A stretch of 64,000 bases of DNA from Rhabditoides inermis (GCA_963966185.1 CAWZYM010000445.1:152285-216284); one strand, 5' to 3'. Positions 1 through 11,740 are shown, counted from the first letter of the stretch. Numbers and translations are program-made. Notes: generated by a model from the letters alone, not told the origin.

Positions 1-33
1 GGGGAGCAGGCCGCGAGAAGCTGCGAGAGAGAA

Positions 34-1857
34 CATTCTCACATTGACGTCTCTCTCACATTGACGTCTCACCGAGTATTGTCTGCAAGGTGATACGTGG
101 TATGGCGAGTAAGGTGAATACATCCCCGGATGGAATCACTCATACTTTCATCAAGCATACGATTGACACGATTGCATTTCCACTATCTCTTTTGTTCCAA
201 CAATCCGTGTCCGTTTGCGCAGTTCCAGATATATGGCGTCTGGGTTACAAGCCGATTCATAAAAGCGGTCCTACCCATGACGTGTCTAACTATAGACCCA
301 TCACTCTCACCTCTACCATCAGTAAGGTTTTGGAACGAATTGTTGTCTCTCAGATCACTGAATTCTTAGAACACAATTGCCTCCTATCGCGTCACCAGTA
401 CGGATTCCGTAAAGGTCGGTCCACCGCAGCACAACTCGTGCAGTGTCACTCTCACTGGGCACGCGACCTCACTGATGGAAAAGTAGTTGATTGTCTCTAT
501 GTTGATTACAAGAAGGATTCGATACCATAAATCACTCTATGCTTTTTGACAAACTTCACTCTATTGGTATCCGTGGCAACGCTCTCTCTTGGATCAAGAG
601 CTTTTTCTGTGACCGGACGACCCACGTTCTTATTGTAGATTCACTGTCTGCCCCCAGGCAAGTGAACTGTGGTGTGCCTCAGGGCAGCTGTCTTGGCCCT
701 CTCTTGTTTAACATCTATATAAACGACATAGTGAGATCACTTCCAACTGGTATGCACTGCGTGTTGTATGCGGATGACCTCAAGGTCTATTTCTCGTTTG
801 ACCCGTCTGATGTGTCGGCGCACTCCGCCTTCCAGGCAGCAGTAGACGCGGTTAATAATTGGTCGCGCAAGTGGGGACTCATTATTTCAACCTCTAAAAC
901 GTACATTCTTCACTTGGGTAAAAGAAATCCGCGTTTTGTGTATTGTGCTGGCGGCACACCTCTCGAAGCCACTGTCTGCGTGAAAGACTTAGGTGTATGG
1001 ATCTCTGACAGTCTTGGCTTTGACACTCATATCTCTCGTATTGCAAACAACGCCCTGTGGTCGATCAATAACTTTCTGAGGGCAAATCACACGCGAAATC
1101 TCACTGTCTTAGTGAGAGCATATGTTACATATTTCCGATGCAAGTTGGAATATTGTAGATTGTACTGAGTTGTGGAACCCAACTAGCGTGCGTTTGGTGA
1201 ATCTGCTTGAAGGCGTGCAAAGGTATTTTACCCGTCGCATTTGCCAACGAGCTGGTCACCTATCTCTTGGATACTCTGAGCGTCTCCGCCTGCTGGGACT
1301 TGAAACCCTCGAGTCCCGTCGTTTCATCAATGACGTCACGTTCATATACAAAGTCACTCACCGAGTTTTGCCTTTTGAATCTGATGGTGTATTCAATGTA
1401 ATTCCAACATCCTCCAGACACTCACATAGTTTGCGCATTGTCCCTTGTTTTGATCCAGCGAACAGACTACTCACGAGCATTCATAGAGCACATAGTTTCT
1501 GGAATAGCCTTTCATCTGAAGTCGTGGGAGTGAGGGATGCGGGGCGGTTTAGAGAGCTCGTCAGGGCTGGTTCTAGCGGTTTCCCGTCGTCTCTGATTCG
1601 TGCATCATGACTGGAGAGTCAGGGCATCTCTCACACGTCGTCCCACCTGCACTTTTCTTTTAATTTCAACGTGTATTATATGTGACCATCACTCTGCCAG
1701 TACCCTTGATCAAGGCGCAGTAGTACCTCATTTTGTTTTAGTTTTACCATTTTTAACTTTGTCACACAATCGTATTATCACCTATTTCGCCAGTGTCCAT
1801 CCGCAATTTCTTGCATACTCTATCAAACATACATGCGATAAACTTATTATTATTATT
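34..1857 (+). mobile_element. CR1-like LINE fragment, copy 1, inserted in the 125-bp minisatellite
   Basis: This is a 5'-truncated non-LTR retrotransposon. It begins inside the reverse transcriptase, and RT motifs are readable: NYRPITLTS, a GFRKGRST motif, GVPQGSCLGPLLF and the YADD active site near 767-779. The C-terminal part ends around 1608. The frame is broken twice: near 513-520, where one base is missing inside motif A (the first catalytic Asp region), and near 1155-1162, where a 7-base duplication-like insertion shifts the frame. The 3' end is a short (ATT)n tail at about 1845-1857, as in CR1-type LINEs. A unit of the 125-bp minisatellite flanks both sides, with a likely 4-bp 'agaa' target duplication. 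Copy 1 lacks three bases near 247 that the other copy keeps. Confidence 0.88.
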
Positions 1858-3695
1858 AGAAGAGGCGAGGGAGGGAGGGAGGGGCTATCTGGAGGGCCGG
1901 CCGGAACACGGACAGTCAATGGCAAGGCGGAATGCAATGCGCGGTCTACGGTGGGGGAGCAGGCCGCGAGAAGCTGCGAGAGAGAAGAGGCGAGGGAGGG
2001 AGGGAGGGGCTATCTGGAGGGCCGGCCGGAACACGGACAGTCAATAACAAGGCGGGATGCAATGCGCGGTCTACGGTGGGGGAGCAGGCCGCGAGAAGCT
2101 GCGAGAGAGAAGAGGCGAGGGAGGAAGGGAGGGGCTATCTGGAGGGACGGCCGGAACACGGACAGTCAATAACAAGGCGGGATGCAATGCGCGGTCTACG
2201 GTGGGGGAGCAGGCCGCGAGAAGCTGCGAGAGAGAAGAGGCGAGGAAGGGAGGGAGGGGCTATCTGGAGGGCCGGCCGGAACACGGACAGTCAATAACAA
2301 GGCGGGATGCAATGCGCGGTCTACGGTGGGGGAGCAGGCCGCGAGAAGCTGCGAGAGAGAAGAGGCGAGGGAGGAAGGGAGGGGCTATCTGGAGGGACGG
2401 CCGGAACACGGACAGTCAATAACAAGGCGGGATGCAATGCGCGGTCTACGGTGGGGGAGCAGGCCGCGAGAAGCTGCGAGAGAGAAGAGGCGAGGAAGGG
2501 AGGGAGGGGCTATCTGGAGGGCCGGCCGGAACACGGACAGTCAATAACAAGGCGGGATGCAATGCGCGGTCTACGGTGGGGGAGCAGGCCGCGAGAAGCT
2601 GCGAGAGAGAAGAGGCGAGGGAGGAAGGGAGGGGCTATCTGGAGGGACGGCCGGAACACGGACAGTCAATAACAAGGCGGGATGCAATGCGCGGTCTACG
2701 GTGGGGGAGCAGGCCGCGAGAAGCTGCGAGAGAGAAGAGGCGAGGAAGGGAGGGAGGGGCTATCTGGAGGGCCGGCCGGAACACGGACAGTCAATAACAA
2801 GGCGGGATGCAATGCGCGGTCTACGGTGGGGGAGCAGGCCGCGAGAAGCTGCGAGAGAGAAGAGGCGAGGGAGGGAGGGAGGGGCTATCTGGAGGGACGG
2901 CCGGAACACGGACAGTCAATAACAAGGCGGGATGCAATGCGCGGTCTACGGTGGGGGAGCAGGCCGCGAGAAGCTGCGAGAGAGAAGAGGCGAGGGAGGG
3001 AGGGAGGGGCTATCTGGAGGGCCGGCCGGAACACGGACAGTAAATGGCAAGGCGGGATGCAATGCGCGGTCTACGGTGGGGGAGCAGGCCGCGAGAAGCT
3101 GCGAGAGAGAAGAGGCGACGGAGGGAGGGAGGGGCTATCTGAAGGGCCGGCCGGAACACGGACAGTCAATGGCAAGGCGGGATGCAATGCGCGGTCTACG
3201 GTGGGAGAGCAGGCCGCGAGAAGCTGCGAGAGAGAAGAGGCGAGGAAGGGAGGGAGGGGCTATCTGGAGGGCCGGCCGGAACACGGACAGTCAATAACAA
3301 GGCGGGATGCAATGCGCGGTCTACGGTGGGGGAGCAGGCCGCGAGAAGCTGCGAGAGAGAAGAGGCGAGGGAGGGAGGGAGGGGCTATCTGGAGGGCCGG
3401 CCGGAACACGGACAGTCAATGGCAAGGCGGGATGCAATGCGCGGTCTACGGTGGGGGAGCAGGCCGCGTGAAGCTGCGAGAGAGAAGAGGCGACGGAGGG
3501 AGGGAGGGGCTATCTGGAGGGCCGGCCGGAACACGGACAGTCAATGACAAGGCGGGATGCAATGCGCGGTCTACGGTGGAGGAGCAGGCCGCGAGAAGCT
3601 GCGAGAGAGAAGATGCGAGGGAGGGAGGAAGGGGCTATCTGGAGGGACGGCCGGAACACGGACAGTCAATGACAAGGCGGGGTACCGCGCATTGC
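1858..3695 (+). repeat. 125-bp minisatellite array, plus orientation, about 14-15 units
   Basis: A GC- and purine-rich unit of 125 bp is repeated in tandem. Each unit contains a ggagggccggccgg block, an acggacagtcaat block and a gcgagaagctgcgag block. Units carry diagnostic variants (ggccgg or ggacgg; aataac, aatggc or aatgac; gagggagg, gaggaagg or gacggagg). From about 2105 to 2855 two variant types alternate strictly, so a 250-bp dimer is repeated three times. Because 125 is not divisible by three, the array is open in overlapping frames and yields false 121-aa reading frames. No coding role is supported. Confidence 0.95.
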
Positions 3696-3830
3696 ATCCC
3701 GCCTTGTCATTGACTGTCCGTGTTCCGGCCGGCCCTTCAGATAGCCCTCTCTCCCTCCCTCTCCTCTTCTCTCTCTCTCTCTCTCTCTCTCGCAGCTTCT
3801 CGCAGCCTGCTCCCCTACCGTAGACCGCTC
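3696..3830 (-). repeat. Inverted partial minisatellite unit closing the array
   Basis: At about 3680-3715 the array reverses direction: aggcggggtaccgcgcattg is followed by the reverse complement of a unit (ccgccttgtcattgactgtc, then the ggccggccc block). A (CT)n run then leads into cagcctgctcccctaccgtagaccg. This makes a head-to-head junction that could fold back. The equivalent junction at about 53985-54120 has a shorter inner part. Confidence 0.85.
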
Positions 3831-4960
3831 ATAAAATTCTATTATTTATTATAAATTTGATATAATATGAAATAAGTAGCGTTTTTAAAATCAGTCAGTA
3901 CGTCAGTAATTCGTGGTGTTGTACAAACTTGGCACGAGTTTCCAATGGGAATCAAAGAGTTTTCAAAATTGGTCGAAAAACAGAGGATTTGTATCATCAT
4001 GTTAGACGTGTGACAGCAGATATGAGATAATCATTTCATTTCATCGCTCCGTGCTCCTCTCTTTTAAAGACACAGGGGCGTTTAGAATTGTCAAGGTTCA
4101 TCGAATAACGCAGTAAGTATCGAGAACTTGGCAAAACTGACTGCACGTAGTGGGAATCGAACCGGCACAGGTCCGTGAACTGTGAGCGTTACCACAACAC
4201 TACAACTTTTTGTGCTGTCGAATTCATAACGACGAGATGCGCACAGAGCTCAACTTTCCTATAAGCGTTTTGGAGCGAAGGTCGTATTCGCCTTACCAAG
4301 CTTCGCACGTGCACATGATGGTAAGCGTGTAGGTAACGCGGAAACTCCGTTCTTTCGCGTTTTCTAGGATTGTTTCGTGCTTCCAAATACTAATCGCTCC
4401 TGTGTCTCTTAAAGGTAAGGAACAGTTGCGACTTATTTTTGACTCGGAATGATCGAAAGAATCATATTAACCCAAATCTCAATCGATTTGTGAGTAAGAA
4501 CAACGATTACCCGTTGCATTCAAATGTTGCAACTCGCTGTTGCAACTTTTTTTTTCAAACTCAAAATTGGTCCCGCCACGACTTCCATTCCGTTAACCTT
4601 TTTCAATACTGCAGAGCTGGCGATAGAACAAACAATCCCAGACGAAAGATGCTCGTTCGCTTACTACATATGTGGCTGAACTACATATGTGGCATATGTG
4701 GCTGTGGCCCTGTCTACGGCAAATGTTTTGCATGAGTGGTAATGCGCGTTCAAGAAAGCTAGTTGCAGAATTAATACGCCCCTGTTCCTTTAAGAAACAA
4801 AAATAGTGTGTAGTTGAATTGATTCAAAACTGATTGATTCAAAACAGTGAAAACATTAAGATTTACCATTGCGATTCATTTAAACAAAGGTCGAAGCAAA
4901 ACTCTTTTTTTCAAATCGCGCAATCGGAATCGTAGTAAACGTAATTAATGATTCTGCCGC
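3831..4960. other. Intergenic region of the duplicated block, no gene seen
   Basis: No exon chain with splice signals was found. It is repeated almost exactly at 54121-55251. It holds one tRNA-like stretch on the minus strand near 4141-4205, with a ggttcgattcc B-box-like motif and a degenerate A box. It also holds a short tandem acatatgtggc repeat near 4665-4700. The inner breakpoint of the palindrome maps to the equivalent of about 4823. Confidence 0.6.
4141..4205 (-). ncRNA. tRNA-like relic (B box present)
   Basis: On the minus strand the stretch reads as a shortened tRNA-like sequence with ggttcgattcc (B box) and outer bases that can pair (tgtagtg with cactacg). It is about 15 nt shorter than a normal tRNA and the A box is weak. 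It is more likely a tRNA-derived repeat than a working tRNA. The same sequence occurs near 54435-54495. Confidence 0.3.
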
Positions 4961-5764
4961 TTAGTATCCTTGAACTTCACAACCATAGCTTGTGATCTCA
5001 ACATTTTGGTGCGTCCATTTGCCGTCGTCCGAGCAAGTCAATATCTGAGAAGTGGACAGGATATCTGAATTAATTTCGGAAAACTCGTTCTCGTTCAGCT
5101 GAAAAGTGAACATTGAGATTTTTCTTTGATAGATAGTAAAAACTTACCAGTAAAATAAGAAGATTTCTCTTTGTCCAACTGGTTGGATACGAACAAGTTA
5201 CAGTCAATGTATTACACTCTCCGCTTACCTTAAAAACTGTATTAACATTTCGCAGAATATTCAAATTTTCAAAAGCGTAAACGATGAAAACGTTTGAATC
5301 TATGATTTTGTTCAATATTGTACATATTATGTACTTACGCCAGAAGTGAGAAAGGCTGGTTCTTGGATTTGTGGATTCGTAACTTCTTCTGTCAGTGTAG
5401 ATGAGCCACAGGTCTTGCAAACTGGGAACAATTAGTTTACATATATAATTCAAAATTATTATTTTTTTGAAAAAAAAACATCTTACGCAAAGGTTTAGTA
5501 GTAGTAGTTGAGATTGAAGTCATTGTTGTTGTTGACGTTGTGGTAGTTTTTGTTGCTAATGACGAAACTGATGTTGTCCATGTTGTCTGCTTCAAAGTTG
5601 CTGAAAAAATTAGACAGATACTATTTTGTATAATATTAAAACAAACTTGGAGGCGTAGGTGTAGAAGAGTGATATTTTATTGTTGTGGACTGTTCCGTTG
5701 GAATAGTTCTCATGCATCCATTAGTTCCGCTTATGATCAGTACACAAATAAACATGAAATACAT
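4961..5764 (-). CDS. Secreted Thr-rich protein with C-terminal C6-type domain, copy 1
   Basis: Five exons in consistent phase (5647-5764, 5487-5600, 5339-5421, 5148-5228, 4961-5098) give 177 aa. Residues 1-17 form a signal peptide (MYFMFICVLIISGTNGC). Residues about 20-77 are a Thr-rich stalk suited to O-glycosylation. The rest holds six cysteines spaced like the nematode C6 domain: CKTC, GEC, VTC, LTC before a DDGKW motif, and a final GC. C6 domains are known from nematode extracellular proteins; their molecular role is not established. The exon 4 acceptor is TTTTTAAG, because the upstream CAG would bring an in-frame stop. The protein is probably extracellular. The copies at 49587-50392 and 55252-56054 have the same exon structure. 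Confidence 0.8.
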
Positions 5765-6697
5765 TACTGAGAAATGAACGGTCACAGAAGAAAATGATGT
5801 GTATATACATTTATATAGGACGTGCGGCAACTTTTTTCAAAGAAACTTGATTGCGATAATTTCAGTTCAATGTTCCTAAAAAAACTTGGGCTACTGCTGC
5901 GTGGAAACAAGCGCGTAGTGAGATTACAACATGGTGGTCATGAAGACGAGTTTGTCTGTTCGACTTTTGCGCGGTGATGAAATCTCTTTGTTTTCAAATA
6001 TTGGGACCTATTCATTTTTCGCATGGGTTTTTTTACTCCTTTGACATTGGCACAAGTGAAAGAGTGCGAGGAAGCAGGCAAAGACAGTGAGCGAAATGAG
6101 CGCACAGTGGGCTTGTCTTCATTGTGCTTGTTTTATCCTGTGCATGATTTATTCCGTCATGTACATATTTTCATTGCTGTCTCACATAGCTGCCCACACA
6201 TATGTAGGTATGATTGAGGCTGGACCACCACCGGGCTTTGCAGGCTGTTTTTCATTGACAAGAAACTACGTCCTTTTGCAGCAACAGATTGTAAATGACA
6301 GATAGTGGGATGCTCAGTTTGAACGCACATTTTTATACTGCGGGCAGTGAGCATGAAGATTTCAAGTGTTTCAAAAATGTTAGCTCATCAGACGGGAGGA
6401 AGAGGCGCATATGGAATGTGTCAGTGGTTCGCGCAATCACAGGCGGTGAAATGCCGTTGTCGCGCACATATGTATACTGACTCGAAAAATGTGAAGAATG
6501 CCGTCTTGTCTTTGTCGCTGTGTTTCGCCTCACCAGATGCATCCATCATTTTGATAGAGAGAGAACTCTTCGGCTTTATAAAGAAACCAACAAATGAGTG
6601 AAATGCGAATAACCTTCTGAAAAAAATACTGAATTTACAGAAATTACTGCGGCTATTGAAAGTGAGATAGACAGTGGTGGTAATGTGCGACGCGCGC
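5765..6697. other. Region between the C6 gene and the candidate TM exon
   Basis: It contains the likely promoter of the C6 gene, read on the minus strand: a TATATAAA string at about 5810-5817, 45-50 bases upstream of the ATG. Several short reading frames on both strands (60-95 aa) are conserved in all three copies, but the copies are recent, so conservation says nothing about coding. No splice-supported gene was seen. Confidence 0.5.
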
Positions 6698-6850
6698 TCA
6701 GTTTCCCAGGGTTCCGGGAGTCTGCTGCTTCGCCTCACCCTCGGTGGTTTCCTCCGTAGAGGGACCTTTCTCCGGAGACTTCGCTCGCGCTTGCATGTCG
6801 TCAAAGAACATAACAAAGAAGAGTGATAAGACGACAGCTAATCCCGACAG
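6698..6850 (-). CDS. Candidate terminal exon: transmembrane segment plus short acidic tail, copy 1
   Basis: An open stretch of 50 codons follows an AG acceptor and ends in TGA. It starts with a hydrophobic run (LSGLAVVLSLFFVMFF) followed by a polar tail rich in K, E, T and Q, as in the membrane anchor and cytoplasmic end of a type I protein. It lies downstream of the mucin-like gene on the same strand, beyond that gene's poly(A) signal. A phase-0 GT just before the mucin gene's stop would splice to it in frame. It could also belong to an unseen gene or be chance. Copies are at 48499-48651 and 56991-57143. Confidence 0.35.
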   Translation of the reverse strand: MSGLAVVLSLFFVMFFDDMQARAKSPEKGPSTEETTEGEAKQQTPGTLGN

Positions 6851-7324
6851 CTAGTGCTTGTGTGATCATTTCTTTGTTCTTCCTAACAAATAAGTTAACA
6901 CTGAGTGAGCTAAGAATACATATATGAATGTAACGATCAGAATTGTAGTGAAAGAAATGTGAAAAAACCGTCATCGTGGATTCTCATTGCTGGTTTTCTA
7001 GAACCATCCATAACATCTAGTACTCTACTGCTGTCCCTCCTTTGTCATTGTTTACAGGCATTTCAGGTGTGACGCATCCTTGTGGTGTAATAAATTTAAT
7101 TTAATGTTAATTTCCAAATAGTATGTATGTGATTATTTGATAACAGCATTTTAGTGTACGAAACCATGCGCAAGATTAATACAATAAATCACAGTCTAAG
7201 CTTCACATTTTATTATTTTATTGATTGATCCAACCGCATTTAGTACGAGTACATGCATACATAGCAATTTAAGGGTCATGGTCAGCAAATAATAATGTTG
7301 ATTGTGCGTTGAATCTTCACCATA
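6851..7324. other. 3' flank of mucin-like gene copy 1
   Basis: This is AT-rich sequence downstream of the gene on the minus strand. A TTTATT at 7217-7222 is AATAAA on the minus strand, about 105 bases after the stop, and fits a poly(A) signal. No other feature was seen. Confidence 0.6.
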
Positions 7325-8996
7325 TCACCATATGTAACACACAGCGTCGTTTAAAGGTTTGGTGTATCCGGTAATCTTTGCCGGAGCAGAGCTTGTTGTA
7401 TAGTAGAAAACGGGTGAATTTTCTGCAAACGGCACATTAAGAAAACAAAAATCAATAACGTAACATACTGTCTAATAGCGTGTGTTGGTACTCAGCGAGG
7501 GGCCGATTGGCGCCACATGCCTTCTCTAGAACGCAGAATCCAACAGCCGTCTCGTTCGAGTAGTTTCGGAAGTATTTTTTCGAGTCCACAGTGAGAAAAT
7601 TGACTGAAAAACTGTTTTTGTGTGTGTTTCACTTGTCCAAAGATAGATCAAGCATTTTTCAAATCTCCCTATCCAAAAGTCTATGTAGTTGTGTTGTTCT
7701 GTTGTGAAAAACTGAATAAAAAATACTGAGTGCAAGTGAATAGAGTAGCAAAATGTAAGTGGATGGTAAGGGCTAGTAACAAAAAAACCGCTCGTTAGAC
7801 AATGACTACTGAAAACACATACGTGATATTATGGCATGTAGTTATTAATTATTGTATTCACCTGGGCCAACAGACACGATGCGTCTTTGCGTATAGAGAG
7901 GTGTCAGTTGAAAGTTGCAGGTCTCATTTGCTCCAGTTTCTATTTTCTTCAGTGTTTTGCCAACTAAAAAGGAGGATGAAGTAAGCTGATTTGGTAGAGT
8001 AAGGACAAACCGGTCGCAGTGTGTTTGTATCCATATTCGAGAGCAATAGACTGCTGAGTGGATCCGTTCGTCACGTAATAGTGAGCGAGGTTCCCGTTCG
8101 TGTTGGGGTTGCTTTTGCCGTAGTCCATCAACGTGTTGTACGTCCAGTGCAGCCATGGCTGCAATCAACACATTCATACGTTTTATTGTTACATATGTGA
8201 GTTTCTTATGAAAGTCATTGAATCAGACACTCACTGCAACCGTAGTGGCAGAAGTAGTTGTGAGAGTAGTAGTCGTCGACGGTTCTGTGGTTGACGTCGT
8301 CTTTGAAGGGGCAGACGATGTGATTTCCACAGCAGGCACAGTGGTAGTGGACACAGTCGTCGAAGTCGTGGTTGTGGTCTCCGCAGTCGTCGACTCCGTC
8401 GTCGTGGATGTAGTCGTGGTGGAAGATGCCGTTGCGGGAGCGGACGTCGTGGAAGGTGCGGTAGATGTCGATGTCGCCGTCGATGGAGTGGAAGTGCTCG
8501 TGTGGACACCAGTACCTGGAAGTATGCTCTCTCGACTCTGTTCCAGGTAGTCAGTGTTCTCACCTGTGTGCGCGGCGGTCGTTGAGGGAGTGGAGGATGG
8601 ATGGGCGGGCGTTGCGGGCTCAGTAGCCTCCTGCTTCTCCACAGACGGCGAGGAGAAGAAGGGAGTGGATAGCCAGTCGACCAACTCGAGCAGAATCTCG
8701 ACGATCGACTCCTTTGGCGAAGAGACGACGTCGCTTCCGACGAGACACTTGGGGGTGTCAGGCGGGCACCACGTTGGCCAGTACTTGGTCACGGTCGGTG
8801 GGGCGAGGCGGAAGCCGAACTGCTTGGCCAAGCGGCGGCGGATCTTGAACGCAAACTGCTCGATGTCGGCCTTCCGTTGATGGTGTGTGGTGAGCCCCTG
8901 GTAGCGTAGAGGCACCAGCAGTTTGTCCTCCTCCGTCACGTTCGAACACGCCTTGTACACGGTGATGAGCAGTCCCTTGCTCGCCGCGTCCACCGT
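7325..8996 (-). pseudogene. Mucin-like surface protein gene, copy 1, lacking its 5' exons
   Basis: The six 3' exons match the complete copies at 45168-48024 and 57618-60480. They start with the 762-bp exon (8235-8996) that encodes a folded region with CPPDTPKC followed by a long Thr/Ser-rich stalk. The smaller exons end at the TGA at 7325-7327. The exons remain open and in phase. The exons encoding the N-terminal part lie beyond the duplication boundary at 9571 and are absent, so this copy has no start, signal sequence or original promoter. It may be a pseudogene or may use a new 5' end. An ATG at 9044 is in frame with the long exon but would replace the normal N-terminus. Confidence 0.75.
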
Positions 8997-10086
8997 CTCA
9001 AAACAAACACCCATACACATGAAACACACCCTATCACCTATCACCTATCACCGTCTATCCAACATCTCGCAAAAAGCACTTCGCCCGCAATAGCTGAACC
9101 CGTATCTGACAACTGTCCGGCTTCCCGATTCCCATTGCAAAACCAATCATGAATTCAGTTTCCTGCGAGCCACACGAAAAAGCGAGTGTAAAAGCGTTTC
9201 GATGCGCGTTTCAAATCGCATCGATGCGGTTGGTCCGAATTACACATCATCCAACCATGGAGAGGGATCGGAAGGCAGACAAATCATGAGATATCAAAAT
9301 ACATAATAATAAAATACGTATAGCTATGTACTGACCCAAAGAGCGCGTAAAAATAATTACTCTTCACTTCAATCACTCCAGTTACAGGAGTATTGCCATT
9401 ATTTATGACTCATCTGATGTTCATGTATGACTCATATGATTTCAACCGTTTTTATATTTCACATAGTTCAGCTGCAGTACATCATATTTCTCTACATTTA
9501 CAAAAAAATGACATACCAATACTACCATGCATACCAACAGTTCTCCCGTTTTAGCTACAGTACACATGGTCACAGGGTCGACCGATTGGAATGATCAATA
9601 GCTCTATCGATTCCTCTCGGCAATCCCAGTCTCCCTATCCACTTCTTGTTTCATAATTTTGCGTTTCAGTACTCAATTTGAAGGTCACAATTTCGTTCAC
9701 TACAGTGATAAAGAAAGTGAGGTTACAAGTCTTTGTAGTCATCCAATCTTTTCAAATAGTTAATTAATTGATTTCTCTCGGCCGTCCGGATCTCACTTTC
9801 CTACTCATACCACATGAATTTCACTTTCAGTACTGAATGTCGGTGGCAGCGCAAAGACAACGTTTATATGCTCATATCTCGCGATTTTAGTTAGTAAAGA
9901 TTGTATTTTGACGACGGAATCGAGTTCACCGTGCCAGATTACATGTATTGGCGTCTTTACATTTTAAAAATTCTCTTTAACACCCGTCTGGCACGTCGTC
10001 GCGGGGTGCACCGAGGAGCTCTCTTTTCTCTCTTTCTCTTCACTGCGAACGTGGTGTCTTATCTTGGTAGTTCATAGTACGTTCAT

Positions 10087-10090
<4 letters not shown>
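8997..10090. other. Intron remnant (to 9571) then unique intergenic sequence
   Basis: 8997-9571 corresponds to the intron upstream of the 762-bp exon in the intact copies. From 9572 the sequence is unique in the window, with no convincing exon, RNA or repeat. Confidence 0.5.

Positions 10091-10128
<38 letters not shown>
10091..10128. repeat. (CT)n microsatellite
   Basis: Uninterrupted CT dinucleotides of about 38 bases. Confidence 0.95.
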
Positions 10129-10129
<1 letters not shown>

Positions 10130-10955
10130 TCTTCTTTCTCTCTCCCTTTGCACGCCACAACATTTACACTGTTTTTCCCACTCCGACTATGAGATTACTG
10201 TAGCCACATGAAATGTATCTATCTGATCACAGTCAGTCTCTTGTGAGACCTTTTTTAAAGTTCGAAACGTACACAACAAACTGGTAGGGTTGATCTGTTT
10301 TGATTTCACGAACCCGGAATAAAAAGTAATTGTGTATATCGCGCAGCAGTCTCGCCCGCCCCTGGCAAGGCACCAGTCAGAGAGAGTCGACTGTTTATGA
10401 CCGGCCCCTCCTCTCGCGCACCGGACCATGTGCCACTCTGCTCTTCCCTTTCACTCACATTGATTGTGCTTGTGTTCTCGCCTCGTCCCGCTGTTGCGCG
10501 TACTCGTACTGTTTCCAAAATTTCATTTGTTAGTGAACATCACTTTGAGTTGTTTCTTTCTCTGTCTCTCACAGTCTGTCTCTACTCTCTGCTCGTTCAG
10601 TTTTCTTGCTCGCTCTCCACTCGCTATTTTTTTGTCTTGCAGTTGCGGGCGCGCCCCAAGTCCGCTGGTTCACTTTTGTTTCGCAACACTCCGGTCACAC
10701 AGTCTTCTGCCACTCGGCTCCTCCCCCACTCACTCACTCACTCACTCTGTTCTCGCCTCGCCTCGCGGTTTTGCGTGAGCTGTTTTCAACTTCTCTGTGT
10801 TCTACTTCAAACATTTTTATACCGTACTCCAAAGTCCGTACGGCTACAGTACTCTCAATAAAACAATAATCCGTCTACCTAAAACTGCTCGCTCATTTTC
10901 GCATCACAACGCTTCTGTCGCACACTTTCTTCTCAGTGAGCATGTAGCTCTTCTC

Positions 10956-11010
<55 letters not shown>

Positions 11011-11099
11011 CTCTTAGTTAGTCTCTCTTTCTCTTTTTTTCTCTCTCTCTATCTCAGATCTTCTTAGTTCATAGGTAGTTGATAATTTCTCTCTCTATC

Positions 11100-11132
<33 letters not shown>

Positions 11133-11740
11133 TTCACCCCTCTATCTCCTGCGTGCACCCTCCTTACTCCCTCGTTTTGCCTCCGACACCTCTCCCTCAT
11201 CCTCGAAAAAGGTCCGTCTTAGTCAGTAGCTAGTCTGAACTAGATCGATATCTAAATAAATGGGAAACTAACAAAAGGGGGAGTGAGTGGAAGTATGATG
11301 AATATGTACATAATTGTCGGCTTGCCAGCTGCGGATTACACCAGATACAACATCGGGATGTGGAGTGGATGTGGACAGAAGAAGGAATCGAATACATCCA
11401 TCGACTAAAAGCACTCCAACAAAACTAAAGAGGTAATGTTAGAATTAGAAGATCATCGGGAAAAGTTAGATAATAGTCTTTTTGCAGCACATTTCCTTCC
11501 TTCTGGATCCCAATCATGTATCTACAATGCGTGCATAAACTTCCGACCATTTCATACATAAACTGAATCACTCTCACTTTTCCTCGAAATTATTAACACA
11601 TATGTGTTTTGACTCGTCCTGTAATTGTTTTTTTAGTAAGAGCGAATAAAAAGCGAAACGGAGCGAATTGGATTTACACTACGAAAAGCAACTAACAGAA
11701 GACAGAAGTCAGACTAACAGAAGTGTAAGAAGACATATGA
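10129..11740. other. Intergenic, pyrimidine-rich, no gene seen
   Basis: It contains a (CTAT)n tetranucleotide run at about 10957-11009 and CT-rich runs around 11040-11132. Overlapping Ser/Leu/Cys-rich reading frames at 10397-10869 come from pyrimidine bias and have no splice or domain support. Confidence 0.6.

Larger units (their letters stand above)
1..9571. repeat. Segmental duplication block, copy 1 (direct copy of 50562-59870)
   Basis: The block matches 50562-59870 base for base apart from scattered substitutions, small indels and a different number of minisatellite units. It contains, in order, minisatellite, CR1-like LINE, minisatellite array, C6-domain gene (minus) and the 3' part of the mucin-like gene (minus). 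The match stops abruptly at 9571, just after a 'cacatggtc' string, where 59871 onward continues differently. The left end runs off the window. It shares single-base states sometimes with one palindrome arm and sometimes with the other, but the two arms share several bases that this copy lacks. Confidence 0.93.

Noticed and set aside
1600..3823. Overlapping 121-aa and longer frames in the 125-bp arrays
   Set aside because: The unit is 125 bp, so the same peptide appears in all frames with stops only at the aataac variants. This is a repeat artefact.
10397..10869. Ser/Leu/Cys-rich frames of 70-154 codons
   Set aside because: They arise from pyrimidine-rich sequence; three frames are open together.
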